Assembly: GCF_030052815.1 (NCBI RefSeq)
Contig: NC_079510.1
Location: 28,225,823 to 28,289,822 of the forward strand
Direction of reading: 5' to 3'
Length of the DNA stretch: 64,000 nt
Source: Hevea brasiliensis
Taxonomy: Eukaryota; Streptophyta; Magnoliopsida; Malpighiales; Euphorbiaceae
Within the stretch, counting starts at the first letter, position 1. Each line of letters begins with the position of its first letter. This document shows positions 45,155 to 57,009 of this stretch, one piece after another. Made by a program: the position numbers and the translations under genes. The notes beneath the pieces were generated by a model. The model made no database searches, was not told the DNA's origin, and saw nothing but the letters and a program-made list of their open reading frames with translations.

Positions 45155-48100
45155 TATAATACCCCTATTTGCATAGCCTGGTATATTTCACTATTTCGGT
45201 GACCGGTTTCGGTCTGGACAACTGAGAGGATTAGAACCATACTTAAGACAACTAGATAAGCCCTGAAAACAAATAATTAGTAATTGCCAATTAGTTAAGT
45301 ATAAATAAGAAAAATAGAACATAGGAAGTTAAATGAGCCGAGAGTTACAACGATGGGTGACCTTCTCGGGAAGGACTACGAAGTCGATTTAAACTCAAAT
45401 TTCGAACCATAAAATATGATGCTGCAGTCCTTAGAATTATTACGAACACAGTGGAAAAGAGAAAATCGTGAAAAAGAATTGTTAAGCCAGTCAAATAATT
45501 AGGTCAGGGAGTCAGAAGAAATATTGAATTATTTGCAAATCGGGTTGAACCGGTGAGGGGCAATTTGGTTAATTTTCCCCTAGAGCTGACTCCTAACCTA
45601 ACTGTTAAATAAAATCGGAGAAAAAAAAATTTCAGAATTGGGAATTAAATTAAAGAACTAGGGAAAAATAAATAGAAAAAAAAATAAGGAAAAGGAAAAG
45701 TAGAAATTGGTGACATTATGCATGACATCATGCATGATGTCATAAACACTAATTAAAAAAATAATAGATTTGGATAATTTTGGTCTTCCAAGTGGATAAA
45801 ACTTGATAAAAAGAAAAAGAAAAGAAAAGAAAAAAAAAAAAAAAGAAGAGTAGTCTTCATTCTTAGACGTCTCCCATCTCTCTCTCTTTCCCTCACCCTC
45901 ACTTTCCTCCATTAAAGCTCCCTTTGAGCTTTTATAATCTTAAAACACCCCATAAATCCCTTAGAAAATTAGTAGAAGTCCTCAAATTAAGCTTCAAGGA
46001 AGAGTTTGGGAGAAGTGAAATCAAAGAAAAATTAGAGGATTGGAAGATTGAAATACAAAGAAAAGGTCAGTGCTTGTTCCCTTCAAATTCTATTTAAATT
46101 TTTGTTTAGGTAGTAGAATATAAATTTAGAATTGATGAAAGAATAAAACAAACCAAGTGTGTGGATTATATGTAAAAACTTCAGCCAGCAAAGTATGGAA
46201 TTGAAATTGATGGATTTTGAATGAATTGAAATAGTGAACTAACTTGATTGAAGTTGTTAAGGTGATTTGTATGTTTAGATTGCATGAATTGTGATGATTG
46301 GACAAGTTAGGGTTTGGCACCTAGGGTTTTGGAAGCCAAAAATTGGAAAAATGGTCAAGTGGTGTGTTTGACCTTGTTTGAGGTGAAAAATGGTCATTAG
46401 TGACCAATTGAGGTATATTGAAAGTGTTAGAATTAGGCTTGCATTTGGATTGATTATGGGCAACCTGCAGGCAACAGGACCAAGGTCTCTTTGAGGGATT
46501 AAAACTAAAAATTTACAAGTCCAATTGGTATGAGACCAATTGGGAATGAAAATAGACACAAAATGACACAAATTTCATTTAGGAATCATGCCCAAAAGTG
46601 ACCAAAACCTAGTAAACAAATTGACCAAATCTGGATTTCTGTAGTTTGACCTGTACAAAAATGACCAAATGAATAGTATTTGTTCATTTAGCCATAACAT
46701 GGCCTAGGTAGGTCTAAATGACTTGAAATTTTACCAGTGGACAGCTAAGATATAGACCTAAAACTTTCATGAAGAACACAAATCCAAATTATGCCCTTAA
46801 TCAAGTCATTTGGTCACCTAAAGTTGGTGACCTAAAACTGCCAGGACCAGAATTTGCCCAGAAATCTGGGTTAAGTCTAATCCGGCAACTATGATTTAAA
46901 TGGCTATAACTTAAGTTACAAAACTCCAAATGGAGTGATTCAAAAAGGAGAATAAAGTTAAGACAATAGGAAACATTTTCTATGAAGAATGTTTTGCCAA
47001 ATTCTAACAGAAAAATGACCAATGGAACAGTGCAACATAGGGCACTAAAATTGAAAATTTACAAATTTGCCCAAAAGACTTTAGAATTTGAGTAAACAAC
47101 CAAAACTAACAAATTTAGTAACCAAAATGTGGTATGTGGGTGAAGTTGGAATTTCCATACCTATTAAGTCTTAGAAAGTCAATAAATTGACTTGAATAGT
47201 ATAGTGAATAGTAACCCCAAAATACAAATTTTGAAGAGCGTCAAGTTTATTATATATAAGCTAGATAAAAGTGAATTTGAATTTATTTTGGATTTATGAT
47301 AAGTTATAATACTGAAACACTATGAAACTGTGTGTTTTAGTAGAAAAGAATACCGGGAAAGAACCCGAGACATCGAGTCAAGGCCAAGAGGCGACTCGTA
47401 TAAGATTTGTGCACAACTAATTATTTGCTACTTTTCACTTCTAAATTGATTTGAGCAAGTTTATTTTATGATTTATAATTTTTTTGTGTTGAGGATTTTA
47501 ATTTGTTGAATGAAATTATATAAATTAAATGTAAATTTTCTTATGCATTTAAAGATTTATTAAATGGTTTTGAGAATCGTAAATTTTAAGTTTGATGTCT
47601 TGCTAACCTTGGGCATGAATTTATGATGATTAAATATGTTGATGATCTGTAAACTCTTTGTAAATAGAAATTGTTTGAATATGATTTGAAACCACAGTTG
47701 ATATGGAAAAATTTGTTGTGAATTCTCATTAGCTTGTCTAGTGAGATATCTCCTCCACTAGATGGGGCGAGTTTCTTTCTCTCTGTCTTACCAGTTGGGG
47801 AAGAGTTTGAATGAGTACTCATATATACTAGCTAGTCTTTGTTCCTCCCTTTTAGCCTCGGTTATTGGGAGAGTGTTAAATGACATGATGTACAACACGG
47901 CATCTATTTGAATTTTGGGTCAAGGGTTCAACTGTGTGAATTGTTGGCAACGCTCTTTAAATTATGCATAATTTGATAAATTGTGATTGAAATAAATAAT
48001 TTGTTAGTGATTCAAAATATTTTTGTATTGTTTCAGAATTTAAAAGAAATGTAAATAAATAGTTATTATTTGATCAAAATGTTATTCAAATGAATAATTT

Positions 48101-48964
48101 GCATGAATGAAAATAATGATTTTTGAATGTCATGGATTTTTAAGAATTTAGAAATTTTAAATTTTTATTCATTATGAATTGTTAAGAATAATTTGTATTA
48201 AGTTTTAAATTATTAGTTTGTGCACCACTGAGCTCACCACTCAGCGATAGCTTTGTATGCTGTCGCAGGTGAAAGAAAATATAGAGCAGCTGAAAGAAAA
48301 TATAGAGCAGCTGGGCGAGGTTACTGAAAGACACGGTGAGATTATCCTTGGGTATATCATAGGTATACCCTTGTACATTAGCTTTTGATGTAATTCTATA
48401 ATTATATGTATGAAATTTCCTTTGAGCAGTTGTACCAACTTTTTTGTAATATATATATTTCGATTGTAATCAAATACAAATTATTGTAATATTATCTTGA
48501 GATTTTATATACTTATAAAGTTTTGTACTATTAAATTTTAATGTTCCCATGAATGTGAAAATTAATTTGTTTACCTCAATGAGATGTTTTAATATTTGAT
48601 TTAATTTACACTGTGTATTGAGTGGTTTATGCGGATTTGTGAAATGAGATTGAGTAATGGAGTTGTGATTGAGAAAAATATTGGGAGTGTCTTTATTTTC
48701 AGGTTTTGAAGAACTGTTTTCTCAAAATACAGACAACACTCTGCCGAAATTTTTGTAAAAATTGCGGAGATTTTAAATATCAAAAAATTTAATTTATGTT
48801 TGGACTATAAATAAAGGTTTTTAAAATCTGAAAAAAAATTTTACCCACAAATTTAAAACTGAACGAAAATTGTTTTAAAATCCCTTATAGTATAGGTGAA
48901 GTACGGTAATTCATTAGGTGTACTACGGGAGCATGTTACATCTTACGAGGAGTAGGGTGTGACA
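45155..48964 (+). repeat. Element C 5' LTR (3810 bp)
   Basis: Starts TATAATACCCC, where the 3' copy has TGTAACACCCC (two transitions), and ends GGGTGTGACA. A 20-bp perfect palindrome TGACATCATGCATGATGTCA is at 45723-45742, arms CCAATTGGT / ACCAATTGG at 46521-46543, and the paired stem-loops at about 48228-48267. A 22-bp unit (GAAAGAAAATATAGAGCAGCT) is duplicated at about 48270-48312 but single in the 3' LTR. Confidence 0.95.
45723..45742. promoter_or_regulatory. 20-bp perfect palindrome in C 5' LTR
   Basis: TGACATCATGCATGATGTCA, also at 52544-52563. Outer arms equal the palindrome in D. A pyrimidine-rich stretch follows about 100 bp on. Confidence 0.5.
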
Positions 48965-48972
48965 TGTTTTAG

Positions 48973-48984
48973 TGGTATCAAAGT
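48973..48984 (+). other. Primer-binding site of element C
   Basis: TGGTATCAAAGT: two mismatches to the A and B primer site, eight bases after the LTR. Confidence 0.85.
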
Positions 48985-49151
48985 AAAGGTTTTAAAGTAA
49001 ATTTTGAACTTTGATTTTGAAATATTTTTCGATAAGTACAACTGCTCGAATGTTTGATACATATAGTACATTTACATCATAAATATGAACTAACGGGGAG
49101 AAATCTCCTTGTGTTAGTTGTACAGGAAATAGAAATCTCCTGTGAATAGAT

Positions 49152-49760
49152 ATGGACAAGGGGGATAAAACGATAGAAGCGATGCGATCTGACTAACGTC
49201 AAGGAGAGGCCCTTCGCCAGAGCGTTGGAGGTCCAAGCGCACGATCCGTCCTATACAAATTCTTGCACAAACATTTCGTGAGATGGCCATGTTCTTTCAG
49301 CAAATGGCTAATAATCTGTCAGCCCAGGCCCAAGTACAAACCCAACCCCCTCAAGAGCAGCATGAAAAAGAGAAAAGTGGGAAACCCATCGGTCAAAGTT
49401 CGAGTAGTAATTTGGGAAAGACAAAAGATTTGGAGGGACCCTGAGCTCCTAAGTATGACAAAGGCGGATCTTCAGGGCGGAAGCAATCAAGAACCATTCG
49501 CCAAAGAACCAGAAGTTCCTACCCTATCCGTGTCTGTGATGTTTGTGGAAAATTTCATGGGTGTATTTACCATAGGGTCACTGGAGCCTACTTTAATTAT
49601 GGTGGAATTGGACATTCGCCCGAGATTGTACTAGCGCACGTCAATTTATACCGCATACTACACTAGAGGAATCAGTTCAAGATTTTGATTTTAGAGGCTC
49701 ATTAATAGTTGGTAGGGGCAGAGGTAGAAGTAGAGACAGCATTTCGGGTAATCCTCGCAC
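49152..49760 (+). pseudogene. Element C gag remnant without capsid
   Basis: ATG 49152 starts as in B (MDKGDK) but soon meets TAA and frameshifts; at least two frames are used. In register with B one reads a basic stretch, SYPIRVCDVCGKFHG and then a ruined knuckle AYFNYGGIGH, with two Cys changed to Tyr. A TGA lies just before APKYDKGG. No capsid domain is present between QMA-type and QTQPPQ-type segments. An RGRGRSRDS basic tail follows at about 49710-49745. It corresponds to B 20666-20049. Confidence 0.8.
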
Positions 49761-49761
49761 A

Positions 49762-49971
49762 ATGGACCAACCCGAGCAGAGGAATACATTAGAAAGAGGG
49801 AGCGCCATGCATCGAGGGGAAGAAGCAAAGACTTCAGATGTAGTTGCCGATATGTTCTTAACTTGTGAAAGGAATAATTATATACTATTTGATTTCGGCT
49901 CTATTTGTTTATATGCTAATGCTAAAATTATATGTTCTACTGCTATTCCCTTGCATGGAGATAAATTTTAA
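49762..49971 (+). pseudogene. Element C protease-region scrap
   Basis: A 69-codon frame reads EEAKTSDVVADMF, then YILFDFGSICLY, then STAIPLHGDKF. By position and the D-X-G pattern it is the start of retropepsin, with Phe in the place of Ser/Thr after Asp. Nothing readable follows. Confidence 0.6.
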
Positions 49972-51682
49972 TGTGTTAGTAATTAGTCTTTTAGGAAAAG
50001 AATTACGATAATAAGCGTAATTGGAATTAATTTTGGAAAAGTTTCCAGTGAGAGACATCTCCTAGACTACGATAAATTATAAAGTTAATTACTAAGCCTA
50101 ATTAGGTAAGGCAAGAGGACCAAAAAGTAAGTTATAGCAATATATCTGCCCTAGATGGAAGTAAAGGTACTACTATTGATAGATGTCAATAAGTACCATA
50201 ATCAAAATAAGTTTAAGATATTAGTAGATTTGAAAGAAATAAGACATGGAGAAGTTTGATCTATTTGGATGTATCGTAGTAACTATGCAATAATCTTGAT
50301 GTTTGTGCTATAAGCTGCAGATTACAGTATTGACTTGAGATTTATTGTGTAGAGCTACGTATTACCCAATAGTACATAAGGATAAGAATAGTTATAAATG
50401 ACTTTCGCTCTGGTACAAATATACCAAAATAGAGTTTTATTACTAGAACTGAGCTTGAAAATCCTAATTCGGGATTTAAAACTCTATAATTAGAATATCA
50501 AAAGATTATGGTTGCAAGGTAGTGAGAGTTAAAGACTCCGTTACCTTAGCATGAATTACAGTACATCAAGAATTGTTATGGAACTAGAGATTTTAGCATG
50601 GTAAAAATTTAAAAATAACACTTATAGGGCTAAGTCATCCAACCTCCGATATGGGGTTTGTAGTTGTTTTGATATTGCAATGGATCTTTTGCTTAAAGTT
50701 TAGTAAGGAACAGTATTCTATTTGTGTAGCAGTAAGACATAAAATATAATTTGTTCCCCTAGAAGAGACAGGATGCTATGGATGACAATTATAACTTATA
50801 AAACAGTTAAGAAATGATATTCTACTGATAACAGTTATTCGATAGGAACTAGTTGGCCAGGTATTCTTTAGGAAGAGCACAATTTTATTGTACGAATCAT
50901 AAAGATTAGATTAGAATTAAAGAGAAACTTTTGAATAGCATCGGAAACAGGAGAGTCCGGTAGACTCCGTTCTTAAGATTAAAGAATTGTTTATGGTTAA
51001 AAAAAAAAGGGTAATGATCGCAAATCAGCAGAAAATAAGCTATAGAATATTGATAGATAAAAGAGTTGTGGAAGTTAAAATTAGAATAGATGGTGTGAAT
51101 GTAACAAAGAAACATTATGAATATTAGATAAAGTGTTGACTAGAATGGTCAGAGGACCAAATCAAAGTAATATTAAAGTATAGTGGATTTATTAGGGATG
51201 ATAAGAGGTGCTAAATCATGACTCGACAGTCAAGTTAAGAAAGAAGATAAGATTGAGGAATAAAATAATTAAAGTTAAGCTGTGGAAAAAAAAAAACAAA
51301 TAGAACAGTAAGAAATGAGAAAAACACTAGATGAGGAATTGCCACCAGAGCAAACAACCTACTTAAGACGCGTAACGATATCCCGAACTATTTTATCAAG
51401 AAGGAAATAAGTTAAACAAAAGCAAACAAGATAGTGCAAAATGTCACATAGGCCTTGGTCATAAATGGAGATGGTAAGATAATGATTATGGACCTATGGC
51501 CAAGAAAGAGATAAGCAGTTCATATATGACCAACAAGGTCGTTTAAAAACAAAAAAAACTACAAAGGAAAATAATTGCTAAAACAACAGCAAGAAAAGAC
51601 TAAAATATTCTAAACTAAACTGAAGGTTGCATCAAATGATCAAGAGATTTGATAAGAAAAGAGTAAAACTAAGTTCTCACCC
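49972..51682 (+). other. Element C non-coding internal region
   Basis: 1.7 kb with no open frame and no reverse transcriptase, RNase H or integrase-core motif. Matches the reverse strand of B 18136-19990 in order and at high identity. Confidence 0.75.
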
Positions 51683-51960
51683 ATAGGATCATACGAGGTC
51701 CTAGAAAGAGTGGATCCACTAACACACAGATTTGGTTACCTCTAAAATTGAAATGAATTTGAATCTAACTTATGACAGAAGCTCATAAAAAACTTGGCAC
51801 ATGAGGTGAGCAATCGATGAGTAAATAGTATTGGTTAAAGTGCTAAGGAACCATCATTCAGGCTAGGAAGCTACTTGGGAATGAGAGGAGGATATGAGGA
51901 AACAACACCCATAGCTGTTCAGAGATTGATACCAGGTAAAATTTCAAGACAAAATTTATT
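51683..51960 (+). pseudogene. Element C integrase C-terminus/chromodomain scrap
   Basis: Short runs in shifting frames match A's integrase tail: GGATCATACGAGGTCCTAGA against A's GGATCATATGAGGTTTTGGA, and GAACCATCATTCAGGC in both. The frame is broken repeatedly. It is followed by the polypurine tract. Confidence 0.75.
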
Positions 51961-51976
51961 TTAAGGGGGGGAGAAT
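51961..51976 (+). other. Polypurine tract of element C
   Basis: TTAAGGGGGGGAGAAT before TGTAACACCCC. Confidence 0.93.
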
Positions 51977-54900
51977 TGTAACACCCCTATTTGCATAGCC
52001 TGGTATATTTCACTATTCCAGTGACTGGTGTCAGTCCGGACAACTGAGGGGATTAGAACCATACTTAAGACAACTAGATAAGCCCTGAAAATAAATAATT
52101 AGTAATTGCCAATTAGTTAAGTATAAATAAGAAAAACAGAACATAAGAAGTTAAATGAGCCGAGAGTCACAGTGATGGGTGACCTTCTCGGGAAGGACTA
52201 CGAAGTCGATTTAAACTCAAATTTCGAACCGTAAAATGTGACGCTGTGGTCCTTAAGACTATTACGAACACAGTGAAAAAGAGAAAATCACAAAAAAGAA
52301 TTGTTAAGCCAGTCAAATAATTAGGTCAGAGAGTCAGAAGAAATATTAAATTATTTGCAAACAGGGTTGAACCGGCGAGGGGCAATTTGGTCAATTTACC
52401 TCTAGAGCTGACTCCTGACCTAACTATCAAATAAAATCGGAGAAAAGAAAATTTCAGAATCGGGAATTAAATTAAAGAACTAGAGAAAAATAAATAGAAA
52501 AAAAATAAGAAAAAGGAAAAGTAGAAATTGGTGACATCATGCATGACATCATGCATGATGTCATAAACACTAATTAAAAAAATAATAATTTTGGATAATT
52601 TTGGTCTTCCAAGTGGATAAAACTTGATAAAAAGAAAAAGAAAAAGAAAAAGAAAAGAAAAGAAAAAAAAAGAAGAGTGGTCTTCATTCTTAGACGTCTC
52701 CCATCTCTCTCTCTTTCCCTCACCCTCACTTTCCTCCATTAAAGCTCCCTTTGAGCTTTTATAATCTTAAAACACTCCATAAATCCCTTAGAAAATTAGT
52801 ATAAGTCCTCAAATTAAGCTTCAAGGAAGAATTTGGGAGAAGTGAAATCAAAGAAAAATTGGAGGATTGGAAGATTGAAATACAAAGAAAAGGTTAGTGC
52901 TTGTTCCCTTCAAATTCTATTTAAATTTTTGTTTAGGTAGTAGAATATAAATTTAGAATTGATGAAAGAATAAAACAAACCAAGTGTGTGGATTATATGT
53001 AAAAAATTCAGCCAGCAAAGTATGGAATTGAAATTGATGGATTTTGAATGAATTGAAATAGTGAACTAGCTTGATTGAAGTTGTTAAGGTGATTTATATG
53101 TTTAGATTGCATGAATTGTGATGATTGGACAAGTTAGGGTTTGGCACCTAGGGTTTTGAAAGCCAAAAATTAGAAGAATGGTCAAGTGGTGTGTTTGACC
53201 TTGTTTGAGGTGAAAAATGGTCATTAGTGACCAATTGAGGTATATTGGAAGTGTTAGAATTAGGCTTGAATTCGGATTGGTTATGGGCAACCTGCAGGCA
53301 GCAGGACCAAGGTCTTTTTGAGGGACCAAAACTGAAAATTTACAAGTCCAATTGGTATGAGACCAATTAGGAATGAAAATAGACACAAAATTACACAAAT
53401 TTCAGTCAGGAATCATGCCCAAAAAGTGACCAAAACCTAGTGAACAAATTGACCAAATCCGGATTTCTGCAGTCTAACCTGTACAAAAATGATCAAATGA
53501 TTTCATTTGGCCATAACTTGGGCTAGGTAGGTCTAAATGACCTGAAATTTTACCAGTAGACAGCTGAGATATAGACCTAAAATTTTTATGAAGAACACAA
53601 ATCCAAATTACGCCCTTAACCAAGTCATTTGGTCACCTATAGTTGGTGACCTAAAACTGCCAGAACCAAAATTTGTCCAGAAATCTGGGTTAAGTCCAAT
53701 CCGATAGCCATGATTCAAATGGCTATAACTTAAGCTAAAAAACTCCAAAATGGAGTGATTCAAAAAGAAGAATAAATTTAAGACAATAGGGAACATTTTC
53801 TATGAAGAAAGTTTTGCCAAATTCTAACAGAAAAATGACCAATGGAACAGTGCAACATAAGGCACCAAAACTGAAAATTTGCAAATTTGCCTAAAAGACT
53901 TAGAATTTGAGTAAACAACCAAAACTAACAAATTTAGTAACCAAAATGTGGTATGTCGGTGAAGTTGGAATTCCCATACCTATTAAGCCTTAGAAAGTCA
54001 ACAAATTGACTTGAATAGTATAGTGAGTAGTAACCCCGAAACACAAATTTTGAAGAACGTCATGTTTAGCATATATAAGCTAGATAAAAGTGAATTTGAA
54101 TTTATTTTGGATTTATGATAAGTTATGATACTGAAACACTATGAAACTGTGTGTTTCAGTAGAAAAGAATACCGAGAAAGAACCCGAGACATCAGGTCAA
54201 GGCCAAGAGGCGATCGTATAAAGTTTGTGCACAACTAATTATTTTGTTAGTTTTCACTTCTAAATTGATTTGAGCAAGTTTATTTTATGATTTATAATTT
54301 TGTTGTGTTGAGGATTTTAATTTGTTGAATGAAATTGTATAAATTAAATGTAAATTTTCTTATGCATTTAAGGATTTATTGCATAGTTTTGAGAATCGTA
54401 AATTTTAAGTTTGATGTCTTGCCAACCTTGAGCATGAATTTATGATGATTAAATATATTGATGATTTGTAAACACTTTGTAAATAGAAATTGTTTTGAAT
54501 ATGATTTGAAATCACAGTTGACATGGCAAAATTTGTTGTGAATTCTTATTAGCTTGTCTAGTGAGATATCTCCTCCACTAGATGGGGCGAGTTCCTTTCT
54601 CTCTGGCTTGCCAGTTAGGGAAGAGTTTGAATGAGTACTCATATATACTAGCTAGACTTTGTTCCTCCCTTTTAACCTTGGTTATTTGGAGAGTGTGAAA
54701 TGTCGTGGTGTATAACACGGCATCTATTTAAATTTTGGGTCATGGGTTCAACTGTGTGAATTGTTGGCAACGCCCTTTAAATTATACATTATTTGATAAA
54801 TTGTGATTGAAATAAATAATTTGTTAGTGATTCAAAATATTTTTGTGTTGTTTCAGAATTTAAAAGAAATGTAAATAAATAGTTATTATTTGATCAAAAT

Positions 54901-55782
54901 GTTATTCAAATGAATAATTTGCATGAATGAAAATAATGATTTTTAAATGTCATGGATTCTGAAGAATTTAGAAATTTTAAATTTTTATTCATTATGAATT
55001 GTTAAGAATAATTTGTATTAAGTTTTAAATTATTAGTTTGTGCACCACTAAGCTCACTACTCAGCGATAGCTTTGTATGCTGTCGCAGGTGAAAGAAAAT
55101 ATAGAGCAGCTGAGCGAGGTTACTGAAAGACACGGTGAGATTATCCTCGGGTATATCATAGGTATACCCTTGTACATTAGCTTTTGATGTAATTCTGTAA
55201 TTATATGTATGAAATTTCCTTTGAGCAGTTGCACCAACTCTTTTGTAATATATATATTTCGATTGTAATCAAATACAAATTATTGTAATATTATCTTGAG
55301 ATTTTATATACTTATAAAGTTTTGCACTATTAAATTTTAATGCTCCCATGAATGTGAAAATTAATTTGTTTACCTCAATGAGATGTTTTAATATTTGATT
55401 TAATTTACACTGTGTATTGAGTGGTTTATGCGGATTTGTGAAATGAGATTGAATAATGGAGTTGTGATTGAGAAAAATATTGGGAGTGTCTTTATTTTCA
55501 GGTTTTGAAGAACTGTTTTCTCAAAATACAGACGGCACTCAGTCGAAATTTTAGTAAAAATTGCGAAGATTTTAAATATCAAAAAATTTAATTTATGTTT
55601 GGACTTTAAATAAAGATTTTTAAAATCTGAAAAAAAAATTTTACCCACCAATTTAAAACTGAACGAAAATTGTTTTAAAATCCCTTGTAGTATATTTAAT
55701 GTTTTACCGGTAGGCGAAGTACGGTAGTTCATTAGGTGTACTACGGGAGCATGTTACATCTTACGAGGAGTAGGGTGTAACA
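51977..55782 (+). repeat. Element C 3' LTR (3806 bp)
   Basis: TGTAACACCC to GGGTGTAACA. It carries the same 20-bp palindrome (52544-52563). Stem 1 of the paired stem-loops is mutated (CTAAG / CTCAG), while stem 2 is intact (about 55062-55085). Confidence 0.95.
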
Positions 55783-56989
55783 TTAATCTTTATTAATTAA
55801 TTTCTCATAATTAAATTTATATTTAAATACTTTAAATATAAATTTAACTTATACTTTACATTCAATAACCTAGATTTGGTTTTAAGTCTTGCTAGGGACT
55901 TTGCAATCTAATTGCAAACCAAACCTATTTAATTAATTAATTAAACTCTTTAAATAATTAATTAAATCACATTTAACTTGGTGATTACTTGTATATATGT
56001 GTGACTCACTAGGCTTATCACTAATTGCTAGTAAGATATGATATTAATTCTTAATATCATCAAAACTCTTTCTTATCATAAATGATTTCTCTAAGTAATT
56101 TTAGGCATCTCATAGACCATGGTTAACACCTAGCATAGCATGCCATGGCCACCCAATCAGTAATAAGGAATACCTTAAGTAAACCTTTAATCATATGTTA
56201 CCATGCACTAGAATCTCTCTGTTACAAAATCCCAATTCGAGCTAGAGTCATGGTTTTTTTCAAACTCCATTTGCTATAAATATTATGTTCTCTTTTAATT
56301 CTAGTTCTTGATTAAAAAATTTTCTCATCAAAAACTCTTTTCTGATTAAATCTATATATCCTGGCTAGGAACTTGAAACATTAAGAACAATTAAATGAAC
56401 ATAAGATTTTATCCCTATTTACTTAGAGCAATAGATTCCATCTTGATCAACACCTACCTCCATATATAACTTGTAGGAGCCAACACATGCCCATATACCC
56501 ATACACAGTACAAGTATGAAAGCAGTATTAAACTCAAACCACCTATATACAAGATAACTATGTTATCTCAGGTCTAAAGATTATATGCACTGATATGATT
56601 TATGACAAACTCTATGTGCTTATCATAAGTGTCACTGGTTTGGCCTACTTCTCATATATAAGTGCCTATAATGTTTGTTATGTGGCGTGAGACTCACCAT
56701 TCCATCTTATTTATATTTCATATAAATAACTTGAGAACAAAAAATGATTACAATCTTTCTCAATAAGTCATGTCTTTATTGTGAAGGATCCTCGATTATG
56801 AACCATTTTATGATACTTTGTGCTAGAAATACTGTCACTCATATTCTTAACAACTTAACAAAATATCAATGGACCTTTTCTATTGCACAAAAATATATTG
56901 TGTAAACAGAAAAGTGAAAATGCTTTTTTATTAATAAAACATGTATAAGATACATACTAAATGATATGCTCTAGGGCATACTACTAATA
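55783..56989 (-). repeat. Copia LTR G2, 5' part
   Basis: Begins with the second TTAAT of element C. On the minus strand the LTR opens TATTAGTAGTATGCCC at 56989, where G1 has TGTTAG. A polypurine tract lies directly upstream. Confidence 0.9.
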
Positions 56990-57000
56990 ATCTCCCACTA
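56990..57000 (-). other. Polypurine tract of copia element K
   Basis: ATCTCCCACTA on + (TAGTGGGAGAT on the element strand), abutting the LTR. Confidence 0.85.
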
Positions 57001-57009
57001 GCACTAGAG

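Larger units (their letters stand above)
45155..55782 (+). mobile_element. Element C: complete non-autonomous gypsy element (10.6 kb)
   Basis: Duplication TTAAT (45150-45154 and 55783-55787), LTRs of 3810 and 3806 bp, internal region 3012 bp. Same family as B: LTR opening ACCCCTATTTGCATAGCCTGG, matching LTR ORF remnants and a collinear internal region. Coding remnants are a capsid-less gag, a protease scrap and an integrase tail. Confidence 0.95.

Noticed and set aside
45658..45912. Minus-strand frame with long Phe/Leu and Glu runs, repeated at 52467-52739
   Set aside because: Simple-sequence DNA in the C LTRs; the two copies are LTR duplicates.
46275..46571. Minus-strand frame similar to ones at 53102-53398 and, in B, 23246-23494
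   Set aside because: Antisense LTR frames differing in length and register between copies; consistent with chance within a repeat.
49263..49634. A 123-codon open frame in element C
   Set aside because: It is the off-frame reading of the decayed gag; the real gag register shows the conserved motifs. The frame at 20590-20108 in B is the same shadow.
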